Source: Ophioceras dolichostomum
Taxonomy: Eukaryota; Ascomycota; Sordariomycetes; Magnaporthales; Ophioceraceae
DNA: 64,000 nt
Assembly: GCA_003049485.1 (NCBI GenBank)
Contig: PYST01000144.1
Location: 1-64,000 of the forward strand
Direction of reading: 5' to 3'
In this document: one piece after another, positions 25,001 through 36,473 of the stretch
How the letters are laid out: every line of letters starts with the position of its first letter
Position numbering within the stretch: position 1 is the first letter of the stretch
The notes under the pieces: generated by a model
Database searches by the model: none
Told to the model about the DNA's origin: nothing
What the model saw: only the letters and a program-made list of their open reading frames with translations
Translations under genes and position numbers: made by a program

Positions 25001-26929
25001 TGGTGTTGAGGAGGCCTCCAACTACAAACTGACCGACCCCTCTCCGGGGTCTTGGCATTCCAAGGACATCGGCATCCGGCACGAGATAGAGAGTATGGGC
25101 GAGTGGGAAGACTGCCGATCGATCCGGACGGGCACACCAACTCATCAGCAGATGACCTTCATAATCGAGGACTGACTGGTATGAAAGTGCCGATTAGGCC
25201 GAGAGCGACTTCAAATTTCTAACAAGACAATTTGTCGGCGACGCCGGTGCGTTCGCAGGATGAAAATTTCAAGGGGTTGGTTTGGCGGTGATGCTTCACC
25301 GAGCCCACTTTGGTGGACGTTGGGCGAGGCATCGATGATGCCCGTCGGCTACCTGATCTCTCTCCCTTAGCGTTCAAACTATGCCAGATCAAGTCGAGGA
25401 TCACCATGATTCTGTCTCTCTCGGATCGTAGCCAGGTGACTGGGATTGCACATCGTCCGTCTTCCGGCCTCCCGGGAAGTCTGTACCCCCGCGCCTATGT
25501 CCTACCCAGATTTCGAGCTGAGGAACTTTCGGACAACTCACCCATTCCCAAGGCTCGAGCAGACACTGATCCAGACTCTCCTAGCTCAAATCGGCGCCAG
25601 CTGATGAGTGGCAGAGCTCCGCCTCAGATGTTTCGGCAAGTTGCGCTCGCCAATCCCCATGGCATTGCTTGTTTTCCGCACCAAGAAATTCGGCCAAGGC
25701 TTCGAATCCTTCCGTCGCGTGGGAGGGGCGAGATGGTGGAAAAGCCAAGTGCCAAGAGAGGCCATCATGGGAATCTCGTGCCCGTCATTGGTCGTCCACC
25801 ACGGAAAACGGGGTCCGCACGGTGCACACCCGCTGCCATGGCTGGGCGTACATGGCATGGCCGGCGGGCTGCGACTGCCGAATCTATTCGACCCAAGATT
25901 TGCCATGTTTTGCTTTGCCCCATCGCAGCGTCATCATCGTCATAAGGGTCGTCGTCGTCAAATTATCACCATCGTCGTCGTCGCAGTTCGTTTGAGAGTG
26001 AAAAATGAGCCAGAACTCGGCCACGATGACGACGGATCGAACGAATCAAATTGACTTCGAGGAGACTAGACCAACCCCTGTAAAATGAGTTCCGCTTTTC
26101 CTCGTGTCAGGCGGGCTGCATGGCTCTGTGCAACCCTTCATTATCGCCCTCCTCCCAACTTGCCGATTCCATACTACCCACCTTGCCAGATACGTGCGCC
26201 CCATCTCCACAACGGCACACCCATTGCAAGTTCAAAAAATAGGAGATTGACCGGGTCCGTCGAAGTCGACGCCCGTTGACAGGGGAATACGGGGGCGTCG
26301 CGCCATAGATTTGGCGGGACTAAACTGGGACAATGACTGGGACACTGGAACAAACTGGCAGAGGGCCACTGGGAACGTGCGATCGAAAGCCACGCAAACT
26401 TGCTGGGTGGAAGAGACTCCGCCTGCTGGACTAGGAGCAATAGTGGATGGTCTTTCATCTAGGGGTACTTGATGTTCGGTTTATCCAAAACCTGGTTTCC
26501 AACCTCCTTTCAACTTCCTCCTTTCAAGATCCGTCATCGATTCTCAATTCCCAAGTTGTTGACAAGACTGGCCTCCTAGTTGGACGTCATCTGATTGCAA
26601 CAACCCCCACGCTCGTTTTATTTTCCTTTTCCCTTATCTGGACTGGACCTTGCGTTTTCTTTTCCTCTTCTCTGGGTCGTCTCGTCTTCAATGCTATTTA
26701 CTTTAGCCGGGCCCATCTCCTCTCCTCCAGGCAATAAACCATAACGGAATAACGTTGGGAGGCGCGTGCATGAACCATTGGAAGGTTCACGTCCCCTCCC
26801 CGTCGTAGGGGGCCACCGCCGCCGACGTGATCGACGTGACGGTCTAGCCTTCACGCAATTCCGGGGCTGCATCTGCACACCTATCTCGACCCCCGCCGCC
26901 ATACCCGTATTTGCATCTGCATCGGCGCC
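22038..26929. other. Long gene-free interval (4.9 kb)
   Basis: Between the divergent FluG-like and GH76 genes. All open frames (the longest at 25310-25945, 23422-23889 and 23678-24097) overlap others on the opposite strand and lack family resemblance, splice-supported continuation or codon bias. There are T-rich tracts at 22843-22880 and 23238-23340. No tRNA, rRNA or transposon ends were seen. Long promoter regions or a non-coding transcript are possible but unproven. Confidence 0.45.
22060..22094. repeat. Five copies of heptamer CTGGCTT in a 5' leader
   Basis: Perfect 7-base tandem repeat that ends 23 bases upstream (in transcript sense) of the FluG-like start codon at 22037, so it probably lies in the 5' untranslated leader or core promoter. 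Confidence 0.85.
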
Positions 26930-28985
26930 ATGATCTTTTCCATTGCACGGGCCGGAGCACTGGCTCTCGCGGCCAGCGGTGTCGCCCACGCTGCGTTCAG
27001 TATCTCAACGAAAGGTGCGTGGAAACCAACCGACATCGAATCGGGACCGGAAGCAAATATCCCGAAACATCATGCTCCGACCTCACATGCCACCTACCCA
27101 GATGTCCACCACCAACAAGCAAATAATAGCATCGTACACCGACCCGGCGTGTACCATCGCACGAGATCTTGTCCACTGACCGACAGACGGATGGATTTCC
27201 CCCTCCCCGCCTCTCGCAGATGACATCAAAAAGACGGCCAGCTTGATCGCGGCCGACCTGATGAAGTACTACCATGGCAACGAGTCCGGCCAGATACCCG
27301 GGATCCTTCCCGGGCCCCCACCAGCCGGGGACTACTACTGGTGGGAGGGCGGCGCCCTGATGGGGACGTTGATCGACTACTGGCACCTGACGGGCGACAC
27401 GACGTACAACGCGATAGTGTCGCAGGGCATGCTCCACCAGGTCGGCGACAACAAGGACTACCAGCCGCTCAACTACACCGCGTCCCTCGGCAACGACGAC
27501 CAGGGCTTCTGGGGCATGAGCGCCATGCTGGCCGCCGAGCTCAAGTTCCCCGACCCGCCCAAGGACCAGCCGCAGTGGCTGGCCCTGGCCCAGGCCGTGT
27601 TCAACACCCAGGCCGCCCCGGACAGGCACGATAAGACATGCAACGGCGGGCTGCGGTGGCAGATCCCCCTGTCGAACAACGGATATAACTACAAGAACAG
27701 TGAGTTTGGGATGGATGCTTATGCTTTTCTTCTCTTGCCTCGCTCATGCCTCCCAAACGATCAAGGTCCGAGGAGGCGCTCTAACCGAACATCGTCGAAT
27801 ATCAGGTATCGCAAACGGCTGCTTCTTCAACCTGGGCGCCCGCCTCGCTCGATACACTCAAAACACGACCTACTCAGACTGGGCGGAGAGGACATGGGAC
27901 TGGGTAAGCAGAGATACTACACCCGCTCTTCCAACCGCAACTACCTATTCACGGTCCCCTTAGAACTTCCATTTTTGGATTGGTCTTTCTGACATGTCTT
28001 TTTTTTTTCTCTCTCTTGCTGTTCCTTTAGGTAACTGGAGTTGGGTTCATGGATTCCGATTACAACATTTACGACGGAGGTGAGTATTGCGGAACCTCTT
28101 CAAAAGAGGGACTTTCCCTCAGCGAATCCAGAGCCTCTTGATATAAGCTGACACTGATATGGGTGGGGGGTTTGTTTCAAAAGCCCACATCGAACACAAC
28201 TGCACCGATATCAACAAGGCCCAGTTCTCCTACAACAACGCAGTCTACCTCTTGGGTGCAGCCCACATGTACAACTACGTACGTAAAAGAAGAGAGAAAG
28301 AACTTGAGAACGAGGCTAGAAAGCCCGTCCCCTCCTCTTCACCTGTTCACCAGAAGTCCTCTCACAGACACTCACTCCTTGCTTCCCTACTGACTCCCTC
28401 CCTGCCACGTACCACCCACAGACCAACGGCAGCGACAAATGGAAAGCCCGCGTCGAGGGCCTCCTCGACGCGACCTTCCGCGTCTTCTTCGCCGAGAACA
28501 TCGCCTTCGAAGCAGCCTGCGAGGAGGGCGGCTCCTGCACGACCGACATGCTCTCCTTCAAGGGCTACGTGCACCGCTGGATATCGACCGCCACGCAGAT
28601 CGCGCCCTTCATCCACGACCGGGCCCTCGCCGTGCTGCGCACCTCCACCGAGGCCGCCGTCCAGACCTGCACGGGGGGCGACAACCAGCGCGCGTGCGGC
28701 TTCAAGTGGACCACGAAGGCCTTCGACGGCAGCGTGGGGGCCGGACAGCAGATGAACGTCCTGGCCGCCGTGTCGTCGCTGCTGGTGGACGACGCGAACG
28801 CGCCCGTCACCAACCTCACGGGCGGCACGAGCGTGGGCGATCCGAACGCGGGCTCGGGGAGCGGTAATTCGTTGACGTTTTTCTCGCCTATCACGGCGGG
28901 AGACAAGGCGGGCGCGTCGATTTTGACGCTTTTGGTGCTGGGGAGCGCGGCGGGGACGCTGGGGTGGATGAACAGCGGGGGCTAG
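26930..28985 (+). CDS. GPI-anchored GH76 mannan endo-1,6-alpha-mannosidase (Dfg5/Dcw1 family)
   Basis: Six exons (26930-27014, 27220-27699, 27806-27903, 28031-28079, 28184-28278, 28422-28985) encode 456 residues; every join keeps frame. A signal peptide (about residues 1-22) precedes the alpha-toroid catalytic domain with YYWWEGGALMG, the catalytic Asp pair in NDDQGFW (about D121/D122), NGGLRWQ, NGCFFNLGARLARYT, NAVYLLGAAHMYNY and FKGYVHRW. The C-terminus has a Ser/Gly spacer and a hydrophobic tail (ASILTLLVLGSAAGTLGW) typical of a GPI signal. Family members act at the plasma membrane/wall, cutting or transferring the mannose core of GPI glycans so that GPI proteins become linked to wall glucan. 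They are essential as a pair in yeast. The GH16 protein encoded earlier in the window is the kind of substrate they handle, though linkage is not implied. Confidence 0.93.
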
Positions 28986-29762
28986 TAGCCTTGCGAACAC
29001 TGGCTGGCGTCCATCCCCAGGGAACTGCCTAAGCTACCTACCCACATTATCATGTTGTGGTACTGTCGTTTCGTGCCCATTGGAATGCCGGTCGGGCGAA
29101 ACAAGTAAAGCTGGAGGCACCAAATTTGGCCCGGCTGGTGGGATATAAAGTCTTTTTCTCTTCGATATATATCTTTATCGTAGAGTTGTTTTCTCTCTCT
29201 CAACTTCGCCAGGTTGTTCTTTTCTTCTTAACTGGTAGGGATCATTATTCGGTTGGTTGGGTGGGAGGATGATTTTCTGTTTTCACTTACCCTCCCTCCG
29301 TGTCTCCTTTCCCTTGTTCCATTTCTAGCGTTATATATATCTCTGCATTGAGGAGGGTAGTTGGAAGACTACCTGGACCTTGTTCTTCCGAGTTTCTATC
29401 TCCTCGCCCGGTATATCTACCTACGTAGCATCCATGTAGCATCTAGTATATAACACAATACATACTGTGAGATTTGCGCAAGGCGAATGTTATGTCTTGC
29501 GAATCTCCGCCTAGCATTTTTGCCCTTGGACGATCAAATAATCGATGTTCATGCCCAGAGCTAAAGAACGCCGTCCCCATCTCTCCGTTATGCGGTCTTC
29601 TATGTCGTATGTACAACACCTTCTTAGGTGGTTAGATATGTATGATACTCTAGGATGATAACAACCCCAGCTATAGGGCCGGTCGGTTGCTATGCATCTA
29701 GAAACAACACAGGCAAGGTGCACATCAATTATGAACATTTCATCAGCTCAGCACAGCTCAGC
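28986..29762. other. Convergent intergenic region between GH76 and ADCK-like genes
   Basis: 3' untranslated sequence of both genes, AT-richer than its surroundings, with TATATA runs near 29160 and 29330. A small AGCTC tandem (CAGCTCAGCACAGCTCAGCT) lies at 29747-29766 next to the stop codon of the minus-strand gene. Confidence 0.5.
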
Positions 29763-32153
29763 TCAGCTCAGCCCCTGCCCTACGGCTCCGGCACTGGCCG
29801 TCATCAACCCCCCTTTCCCACCAGCACCAGCACCAGCACCAGAAATACCAAGCCCAAGCCCACCCAAAGCCCTCTTGACCGCAATCCACAGCTCAAACGC
29901 CTCCAACCTGATCTCGACCTTGACGAACTCCGCCCACGCGACCAGAAACCTGAAAGCGTTGGGCGGCCACAGGAGCGACCCCCCCATGTCCCCCGCGGCC
30001 CGTATGTTCTCGACCTGCTCCCTCCACACTGTGCGCGAGCAGTACCTGGCCAGGATCAGGAAGGACCTGACGGGCCCCTGGCGCGTGTGCAGGTTCTCGT
30101 CCAGGCTGCGCGTCAGGTCGTTCGTCTTGATGATGAGCAGCACCACGCGCGGCACCTTGCCTAGGAGCTGCACTAGGTCCGCCAGCATGCCGTCCTGGAG
30201 GGCGCCGCTCATGCGGGCCTTCTCTGCGTCGGAGCGGGGGGCGAGTATTCCGCTTCCGTTTCCGCCGCTAGTGCTGCTGGCGCTGCTGGTGTTGTTGGTG
30301 TTTTCGCCACCACTGCTAATGCTGCCGCTGCTGCCGCTGCTGCCGCTGCTGCCGCTGCTGTTGTTGTTGTCCGCATAGGCATCGGCCTCAGCTTTCCCCT
30401 TCTTCATATCCATAACAGCCAGGAAATCCCTCCCTGTGATTGCGGACGCGAACAGCGGGAAAGTCTCATCCGTCACGCCGGCCACTTCGCCGGCCCAGCG
30501 CCTCATGGCGGGGATGTCGCCCTCGATGACGGCCAGCCACATCTTGGCGTAGGCGCGGCGCATGTCGCGCGGTATGTCGCGGTACAATCCGTGATCGTAC
30601 AGCACAACCTCGAAGTTATACCTGCTGCTGCTGCTGCTACAATGAGTAGAAGCATTCCTCCTTCGCTCCCGCTTCCGTATCGCGATATTGCCGCCATGCG
30701 GATCGCAATGCAGCGGCGCCTCGTCGCCGAAGATCATCTCGTTGAAGATGCGCGCCAGCACGGCGCTCACCTCGTCGCGGTCTATCCCCTCCCTGTCCAT
30801 GTACTCCAGGTCGTCTAGCCTCCGGCCGGACTCGTAGTTCATGACCAGTATGCGCCTCCTCGCCCACACCACGCCCGGTATCACCAGGGGCAGCCTGTCC
30901 GCGGCCCTGTGCGCGAAGTGCTCGCGCATCCTGTCGGCGTTGGCGGCCTCCATGCGGAAGTCGAGCTCCTGCGGCAGGCTCAGGTCGAGCTCGCGCGAGA
31001 GCCACTCGAGGTCGTACTCCGGGAAGAAGTACTTGAGGGTCGCGAAGGTGAAGCGCGTGAGGTCTAGGTCTAGCGGCGCGAACTGCGCGAGGCTCGGGTG
31101 CTGGACCTTGACGGCCACGCGCTGGCCCGTCTCCTTCAGGACAGCGAGGTGGACCTGCGCCAGGGACGCGGCGCCGATGGGGGTCGGGTCGAACGAGAAG
31201 AAGTAGTCGCGCAGCTCGGCGCCGTCGGTGTCGGCGCGGAACATGGCCTCGATGGACTCGAAGGAGGAGACGGGGCAGCGGTCTTGGAGGGGGATGAAGG
31301 TTGTGGTCCATTCTGGTGGGAGGAGGTAGTTCATTGCGCTCTGTTATCCGTTGTGATTAGCGGGTGGCGTTTTGTTAGATAGAAAGGAATCTTCCAATGG
31401 CAGGCTGTCTGACTGGGAGGGAGTTCGATGTTGAGGTGAGTAAAAGCCACGAAGAAAACGCACCAGGTGTTGCCCAAGCTTGATGAAGATCCCACCGCTC
31501 TTCTCGAGGACCTTCAGCGTCCGGACGGCGCATCGCTTATGGCAGGCGTTTAGCAGCGTCTCTCGTTCTTCTGGGTCTTCGATTGTTTCGCGCTGTTTCA
31601 AGGTCTTGAGGTAGCTAAGTTTCGCGGAGTAAGATGTCAGCTAGAGGGAATCATTGCAATGTTTCTCTAGATCGATCTGAAGGGCCAAGTAAGGGGGGAT
31701 ATCCTTTGCTGGGTCGGTGGGTGGGAAAACGCACTCGTTGATGCATATAAACAGCGCAGAAGCAACCCTCCCCGTCCGCTCGACCATCTCGACGCTCTGT
31801 TTGATGCTATCCGAGAGGGCCAGGCCCCCCGCGACGGCGACGCCGCCGGTCGCAGCCAGGAGTACGGTGGTTCTCTTCCTCCGCGCCCGCGGTGGTGGGG
31901 GCTGCTTAGGGGACTGCTTGGAGCCGGCGGTCGAAAAGAAGGACGAGGAGGGGCGGTTATTCGAGCTGGTTGACGAGATCCGGAAGCTCCGCACAGGTGC
32001 GCTCCTTGAGCTTTTCGGGACTAATAATGGCCGACTGCGCAGGCATGAAGCACAAGTCCACTCGAGCTGCCGTGACTGCGGCGTCGGACCGACTGACAGC
32101 AGTAGCCGCCCGCCCGCGACGGAGCGGGAGAGTGCGGCGGCCGAGACCTTCAT
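29763..32153 (-). CDS. MCP2: Mitochondrial ADCK/UbiB-family kinase-like protein (MCP2/Cqd2 type)
   Basis: Three minus-strand exons (32153-31735, 31614-31464, 31340-29763) give 715 residues. The N-terminus is Arg/Ser-rich without acids, a good mitochondrial presequence, followed by a hydrophobic segment (VLLAATGGVAVAGGLAL). Family hallmarks follow in order: the KxGQ motif (FIKLGQHL), the Ala-rich loop AASLAQVH, the lysine block VAVKVQHP, ExD-type EYDLEWL, the catalytic loop HCDPHGGNI and the DFG equivalent YDHGLY. CHKRCAVRTLKVLEKSGGIF and PPEWTTTFIPLQDRC are particular to the MCP2/ADCK1 branch, which in yeast governs coenzyme Q distribution and mitochondrial lipid homeostasis at the inner membrane. 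A Ser/Gly/Asn low-complexity insert (about 30250-30375) interrupts the C-lobe. An in-frame ATG at 32255 would add 34 residues but lacks presequence character. Confidence 0.87.
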
Positions 32154-33193
32154 TGTCGATCCGCGGCTATTCCTATGCGCCGGCCGAGAGGAGGGTGGTG
32201 ATGCCGAAGACGAGCTTCGATCCGGGTTATCGCCGCATGTTTGTACTTCATGCAAACTAGCGACACATTTGAACAGGAGAGGTACGATCGTTCAATTGTG
32301 TTGACAGGAAATATTGCGCTTCCCCCCAACAATCCTATGGAGACCGGGGTTCTTGTTGTTGAGGGGGACCGATGGCGGTGTCCACATAACCTGGTCCAAA
32401 GTGATCCCATTCTGGATTTTTTTTCTTGGAGTAAAACAGGGGTCCATGCAAGCATGTGCCTATCGGCGTCGATCGGCTCGGCCTCAGGTAACCACACCGT
32501 TCGGACTGTCGGGTATCTTCGGACCACCATTCTTTGGTTCGAGACCTCTTCTACTTGATAGGTATGCTGCGAAAGAAGCCATTTCTGGATGTTTTATGAT
32601 TTCAATTTTTAAGTCGTAGCGATTCTCACATTCTTACGGGTACGCAGGAATACGCATTGGTGGTGGATTACATCTCTCTTAATGTCTATAAGCTAAAAGT
32701 ACAACCATCCTACCAGGTCACCAGAAGTTGATCTCAGCCCGGGCATCAAATAGAGATCTTGTATGAACAACAGATAACGAAAAAGGGCCCTGATGAGGAG
32801 CGTGTGCTATGAGTGAGAGCTATGAGAGTAGCATCTATCAAAATCGATAAAGACATAACGAACGACTTCGCTGTGGTTGAGGTGGTGGCTGAATATGTAA
32901 TGTTGGGCCACAATCAAGCACATTCCCACCTATGGTCAAGAAGGTCGCTGTCGGGATGGAAGAAAAGAAAGAATATGAAGAATATGAAGAAAACCCTGCG
33001 ACGATTCTCCAAACCGGACCCGCTCCGTTTTGTTCCTTTTAAAAGAGAATTAAAAAGCAGGCTGCACTTCCCAGCTCAGCCAGTTCACTCAATCTTACAG
33101 CCTCAAAAACTCACCCAACCCTGCCCCCCTATTTTTGTCCTTCCTCCCGACTCCATATAGCTCGTTCAACCGTAAACCGCACGAACGCCAAGC
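32154..33193. other. Intergenic upstream of the ADCK-like gene, downstream of RTF1
   Basis: Promoter of the minus-strand ADCK-like gene at its left end and the 3' untranslated region of RTF1 at its right end. Open frames (for example 32150-32619) are short, overlapping and unrecognised. Nothing else seen. Confidence 0.5.
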
Positions 33194-35637
33194 TCAGCTA
33201 AGAATATCCTCATCGATATCCAAGTCCAGCGCGCCGATGATGTCGTCGTCCATAAGCGGCTTGTGGATGGTGGGCAGGCTGTTCTTGTCCTTGAAGCTCT
33301 GCTGTTGCTGAAGCTTGAGTAGGTGCGGTAGGATGGGCGCCTGCTTCTGCGCCTGCGTCTGCTGCGACGACGAGTTCGGCGTGCTGCTGCCGCCGTTCCT
33401 AGCGGGCGTGCTAGCACCGCTTCCCGGTCCACCACCGCCGCCACCAGGAGACGCGCCGGCCGCGGGGGTTCCGCTGCCGGCAGCGTTGCCGTTGAGGCTC
33501 ATCTGGCTCTGGCTGCGCTCCAGCCTCCGCTCGAAGTGGGCGCGCTCCTTGAGCTGGGCCTTGCGGACCACGTCGCGGTTGCGACGTCGGTTCTCGGCGT
33601 TGAGCTGCGCGAGCCTCTCCTGCTGTGACAGCTTTGCTCCTCCTCCGCCTCCGTTGTTGGCGGTGCCATCACCACCAGCGCCGCCGGAGGCCGTGCCGTT
33701 AGAGGCCGTCACGGCGCCTGTCGACGAAGAAGACTTCTTCTGCGGCGTCAGCGAGGTCTTAAACGCGAGACGCGGCGTCTCCAGGGTCTCCAGCTTCGCC
33801 TGGAGCTCGTCCGCCTTGCTGTGCATGCCGAGGGCGCGGTGCTCCTCGATCTCGCGCTCGAGCTGCAGCTTGTCGTAGCCCTGGAACTTGGACTTCAGCC
33901 TCTGCACCCTCTCGATCTTGGCGGACACCTCCTGCTCGGTCCACACGTGGCTCAGCAGGCTGTTGAGATCGTCAATCTTCTTCTGGGCCGTCGATCGCTT
34001 CGGGATGAGCAGACCATCGTTGGCGCATTGTGTCTTGTACCGCCTCCACTCAGCCTAGATGTGATCATCACGGTCAGCACTTTCGCAAACGGACCCCCTT
34101 CCCCGGACAAGTGCCAGGCCGAATGGCCAATAGAAAGCAGTGCATACCTCGGTGAAGGGAGAGTTCGAGCAGGCGATGAACGGCCAATCCCTGGTCGCTT
34201 TTCCGTGAGAAGCCGTTACGTACTGATCCGTGATGATCGTACCGTGAGCGCCGTCCGTGGCATATTCCTTCCCCGTTGAGACGCCTTTTGAGGATGTTAG
34301 TCCGAGTTCGACCTCATATGCCATGCGAAGCCACACACGCATTCGCGAATGCCCCCCCCCCCCCCCTTCTCAGAAGCCAGCCCGTCAAACTCACCTTTGA
34401 TAACTGCCATTCTATACAGGTTGTCACCGGTCTCGGGGTCGGCGCCGATCGAGATGCGGACGAAGCAGCCTCTCATCTTGTCNGCCGATCGAGATGCGGA
34501 CGAAGCAGCCTCTCATCTTGTCCTCGAAGCCCGGGTGGAAGCAGACCTGTCCGAAGCGGGACCGGCCCAGACGGATGCGTTGGATGTCCTCGAGCTCGGC
34601 CTGCGGATCCTCCTTCTTGACCTCCTCGGGCGCCTTGTCCTTGGGCTTGGAGGACTTGCCGGGAGCGGCCCACTCGATCTCGCTGTCGGCATCGCCGTCA
34701 TCATCAAACTCGTCGCGGTACGAAGGGGAACGCGCCCTACGACGCTCCTTGTCCTCCTCGTGCCGACGGGTGCGCTCGTTCTTCTCGGCGCGGGCGCGCT
34801 TCAGGCTGTCCATCGCCGAGTTGGTCTCGCCCACGCGCGTGCCGCCGATCTTGGTGCGGACGCGGGTCGTCTTGCGGCGCTCGTCGTTATCGAGGCCGGC
34901 GCTGCTGGCGGAACGCTTCTTCTGCTGCTCGTTCTTCTCGACCAGCTGCCTGAGCAGTCGGTTCTGCTGCATCTTCTCCTTCTCCTGCATGCGCTCGGCG
35001 AGGATGGTCTCGCGTTCGACCTCGCGCATGTTCATGATGGAGGCCTTCTCGGCATGGCTAATGAAAAGGCCCTCCACGGGGAACTTGTCCTCGTCGTCGT
35101 CGGCGGCATTGTTGGTAGGGCGACGCTCGGTCTCCGAATCCGATTCGTCCATGGGGACCGACTGGCTCGATCGTGGGCTCGAGGCCGCCGAAGAGCTGCT
35201 CCGGGGGCTGCGCGTTAACATCACTGCCATGATCTCTGATCTAGTCGCTGGTAGTGTCGTCATGAATGAAGGCAGGCGAGTTGGCGGAAGAAAGAGTCGC
35301 GAGGTGGTGGTTCATCAACGACTGATGAGGGTGGAGAGCGAGGTAGCGAGTCGAGATGCTGGACTATGTATTCGGCGGCGGAGGAAGTCACCATCAGAAA
35401 AAAGCAAGTGACTTACGCCTCTCCTTCCTCCTCTGAATCATCGGACCTCGGTCGGGCTTTGGCCTTCTTTGCTGGCGTCTTCTTTGTGGCGACGCCCTTC
35501 GCTGGTGTCTCCTTTTTGGAAGGAGGGGGAGGCGACTGCGAATCGCCTCTGCTCATGTTCATCGACGCCTCATCCTCCTCGTCCGACGACACCGCGCCGC
35601 CGGCGAGGGCCAGAAGATCGTCGTCGATATCGGACAT
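33194..35637 (-). CDS. RTF1: Rtf1, Paf1-complex subunit with Plus-3 domain (frameshifted by assembly duplication)
   Basis: Four minus-strand exons (35637-35417, 35240-34395, 34284-34148, 34054-33194). The intended product is about 674 residues once the artificial 40-base insertion around 34483 is discounted; as printed the frame shifts inside exon 2. The N-terminus is acidic and Ser-rich (MSDIDDDLLALAGG, DDSEEEGEA). A charged helical region follows, then the Plus-3 domain (RIRLGRSRFGQVCFHPGFED, GKEYATDGAHGTIITDQYV, DWPFIACSNSPFTE, AEWRRYKTQC), and a coiled-coil C-terminal half (EREIEEHRALGMHSKADELQ). Rtf1 binds phosphorylated Spt5 via Plus-3 and promotes H2B ubiquitylation during RNA polymerase II elongation. 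Removing 40 bases restores exactly the phase needed at the next splice junction, which supports the model. It is divergent from COQ7. Confidence 0.92.
34352..34366. repeat. Poly-C run in RTF1 intron 2
   Basis: Fifteen consecutive C in the intron between exons 2 and 3, about 80 bases from the duplication/N scar. Homopolymers of this type are a common cause of local assembly failure. Confidence 0.9.
34444..34522. repeat. 39-base exact duplication separated by a single N (assembly artefact)
   Basis: Bases 34444-34482 are repeated exactly at 34484-34522, with one unknown base at 34483 between them. The insertion of 40 bases falls in the most conserved part of the RTF1 Plus-3 domain and is not a multiple of three. 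Typical of two contig ends that overlap but were scaffolded rather than merged. Confidence 0.95.
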
Positions 35638-36473
35638 TTTGCTTGGTCTGTATGGAAAGTGTTAGGGTCGAGGTCGATTGGCGTGAGGGATGGGACGCGA
35701 CAGAAAGGCAAAGGTAGGCTTACGGAGAGTGCGCGGAGATAACTAACCAGAAAAGGAAGAAAGAAAGAGAATCCGGTTCTGCAGAAGATCATCAAAGAGG
35801 CAGAGTTGGCTGTATAAAAATGGCGAAGCTTGCGCAAAAGGTTCCGACTTGTCGCCGATAGAAGTAGGGCAAGGTGAGGCTATGGTTCCGCCTCCTGACT
35901 ACAAACGCTGGAAGTTCTGGGGCGCCACTTTCGCTGGATCCCTGGATCTTCCAAACCCTGTGAGGAAAGCGGCATTTGCCGTTGGTAACCCCTGTACAAT
36001 AGTGGGGGTTGAATAGACTCGATGCAGCCAATGGCTGCAACCGTCAACCGGAGATTTCAAAGCAGGTCACGTCACGGGCCGGTCACACTGGGTCCTACAG
36101 CTTACCTATTGTGCTATTCAGAGATGGGATTGAACCACGGGGGCATTGGAAGCACGAGCACAATGGGGCGAAGATTTTTCAATAGGAGCCAATGGCGCAC
36201 CAGTGAAGTGGTCAATAGCACCCACGTGTGGTGAATAACTCAGCCTGCTGATAGGTTGACCGCGTGTAAACCTCCCGCTCCTTGATATTGTCCTCGCTGT
36301 TCCATTATCTTATCGTTATCGATAGCGGCCTTGTGGGGAGCTGGTGCGAGTTCAGTCATCGGTCATACGAGACGAGACGGGACAGCACGGAATCCTGAGG
36401 TTGAAGCCATTGTCAAGAATCTTGCGAGCCTCCCTTCTCCGTCTTCGCACTGATAGTCGGCAATTAGTCCAAG
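35638..36473. promoter_or_regulatory. Divergent promoter region of RTF1 and COQ7 with two CCAAT boxes
   Basis: The 836 bases between the two divergent start codons contain CCAAT at 36028-36032 and 36189-36193, both in the GCCAATGG context preferred by the HAP/CBC complex. That complex controls respiratory genes in fungi, so a role on the COQ7 side is plausible. No open frame of note. No experimental support. Confidence 0.45.

Noticed and set aside
25310..25945. 211-codon plus-strand frame in the long gene-free interval
   Set aside because: No codon bias, no recognisable motif, and competing frames of similar length in other phases.
34424..35263. Reading RTF1 as truly frameshifted or as two separate genes
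   Set aside because: The break coincides exactly with the N and the duplicated 39 bases, and splice phases agree once one copy is ignored.
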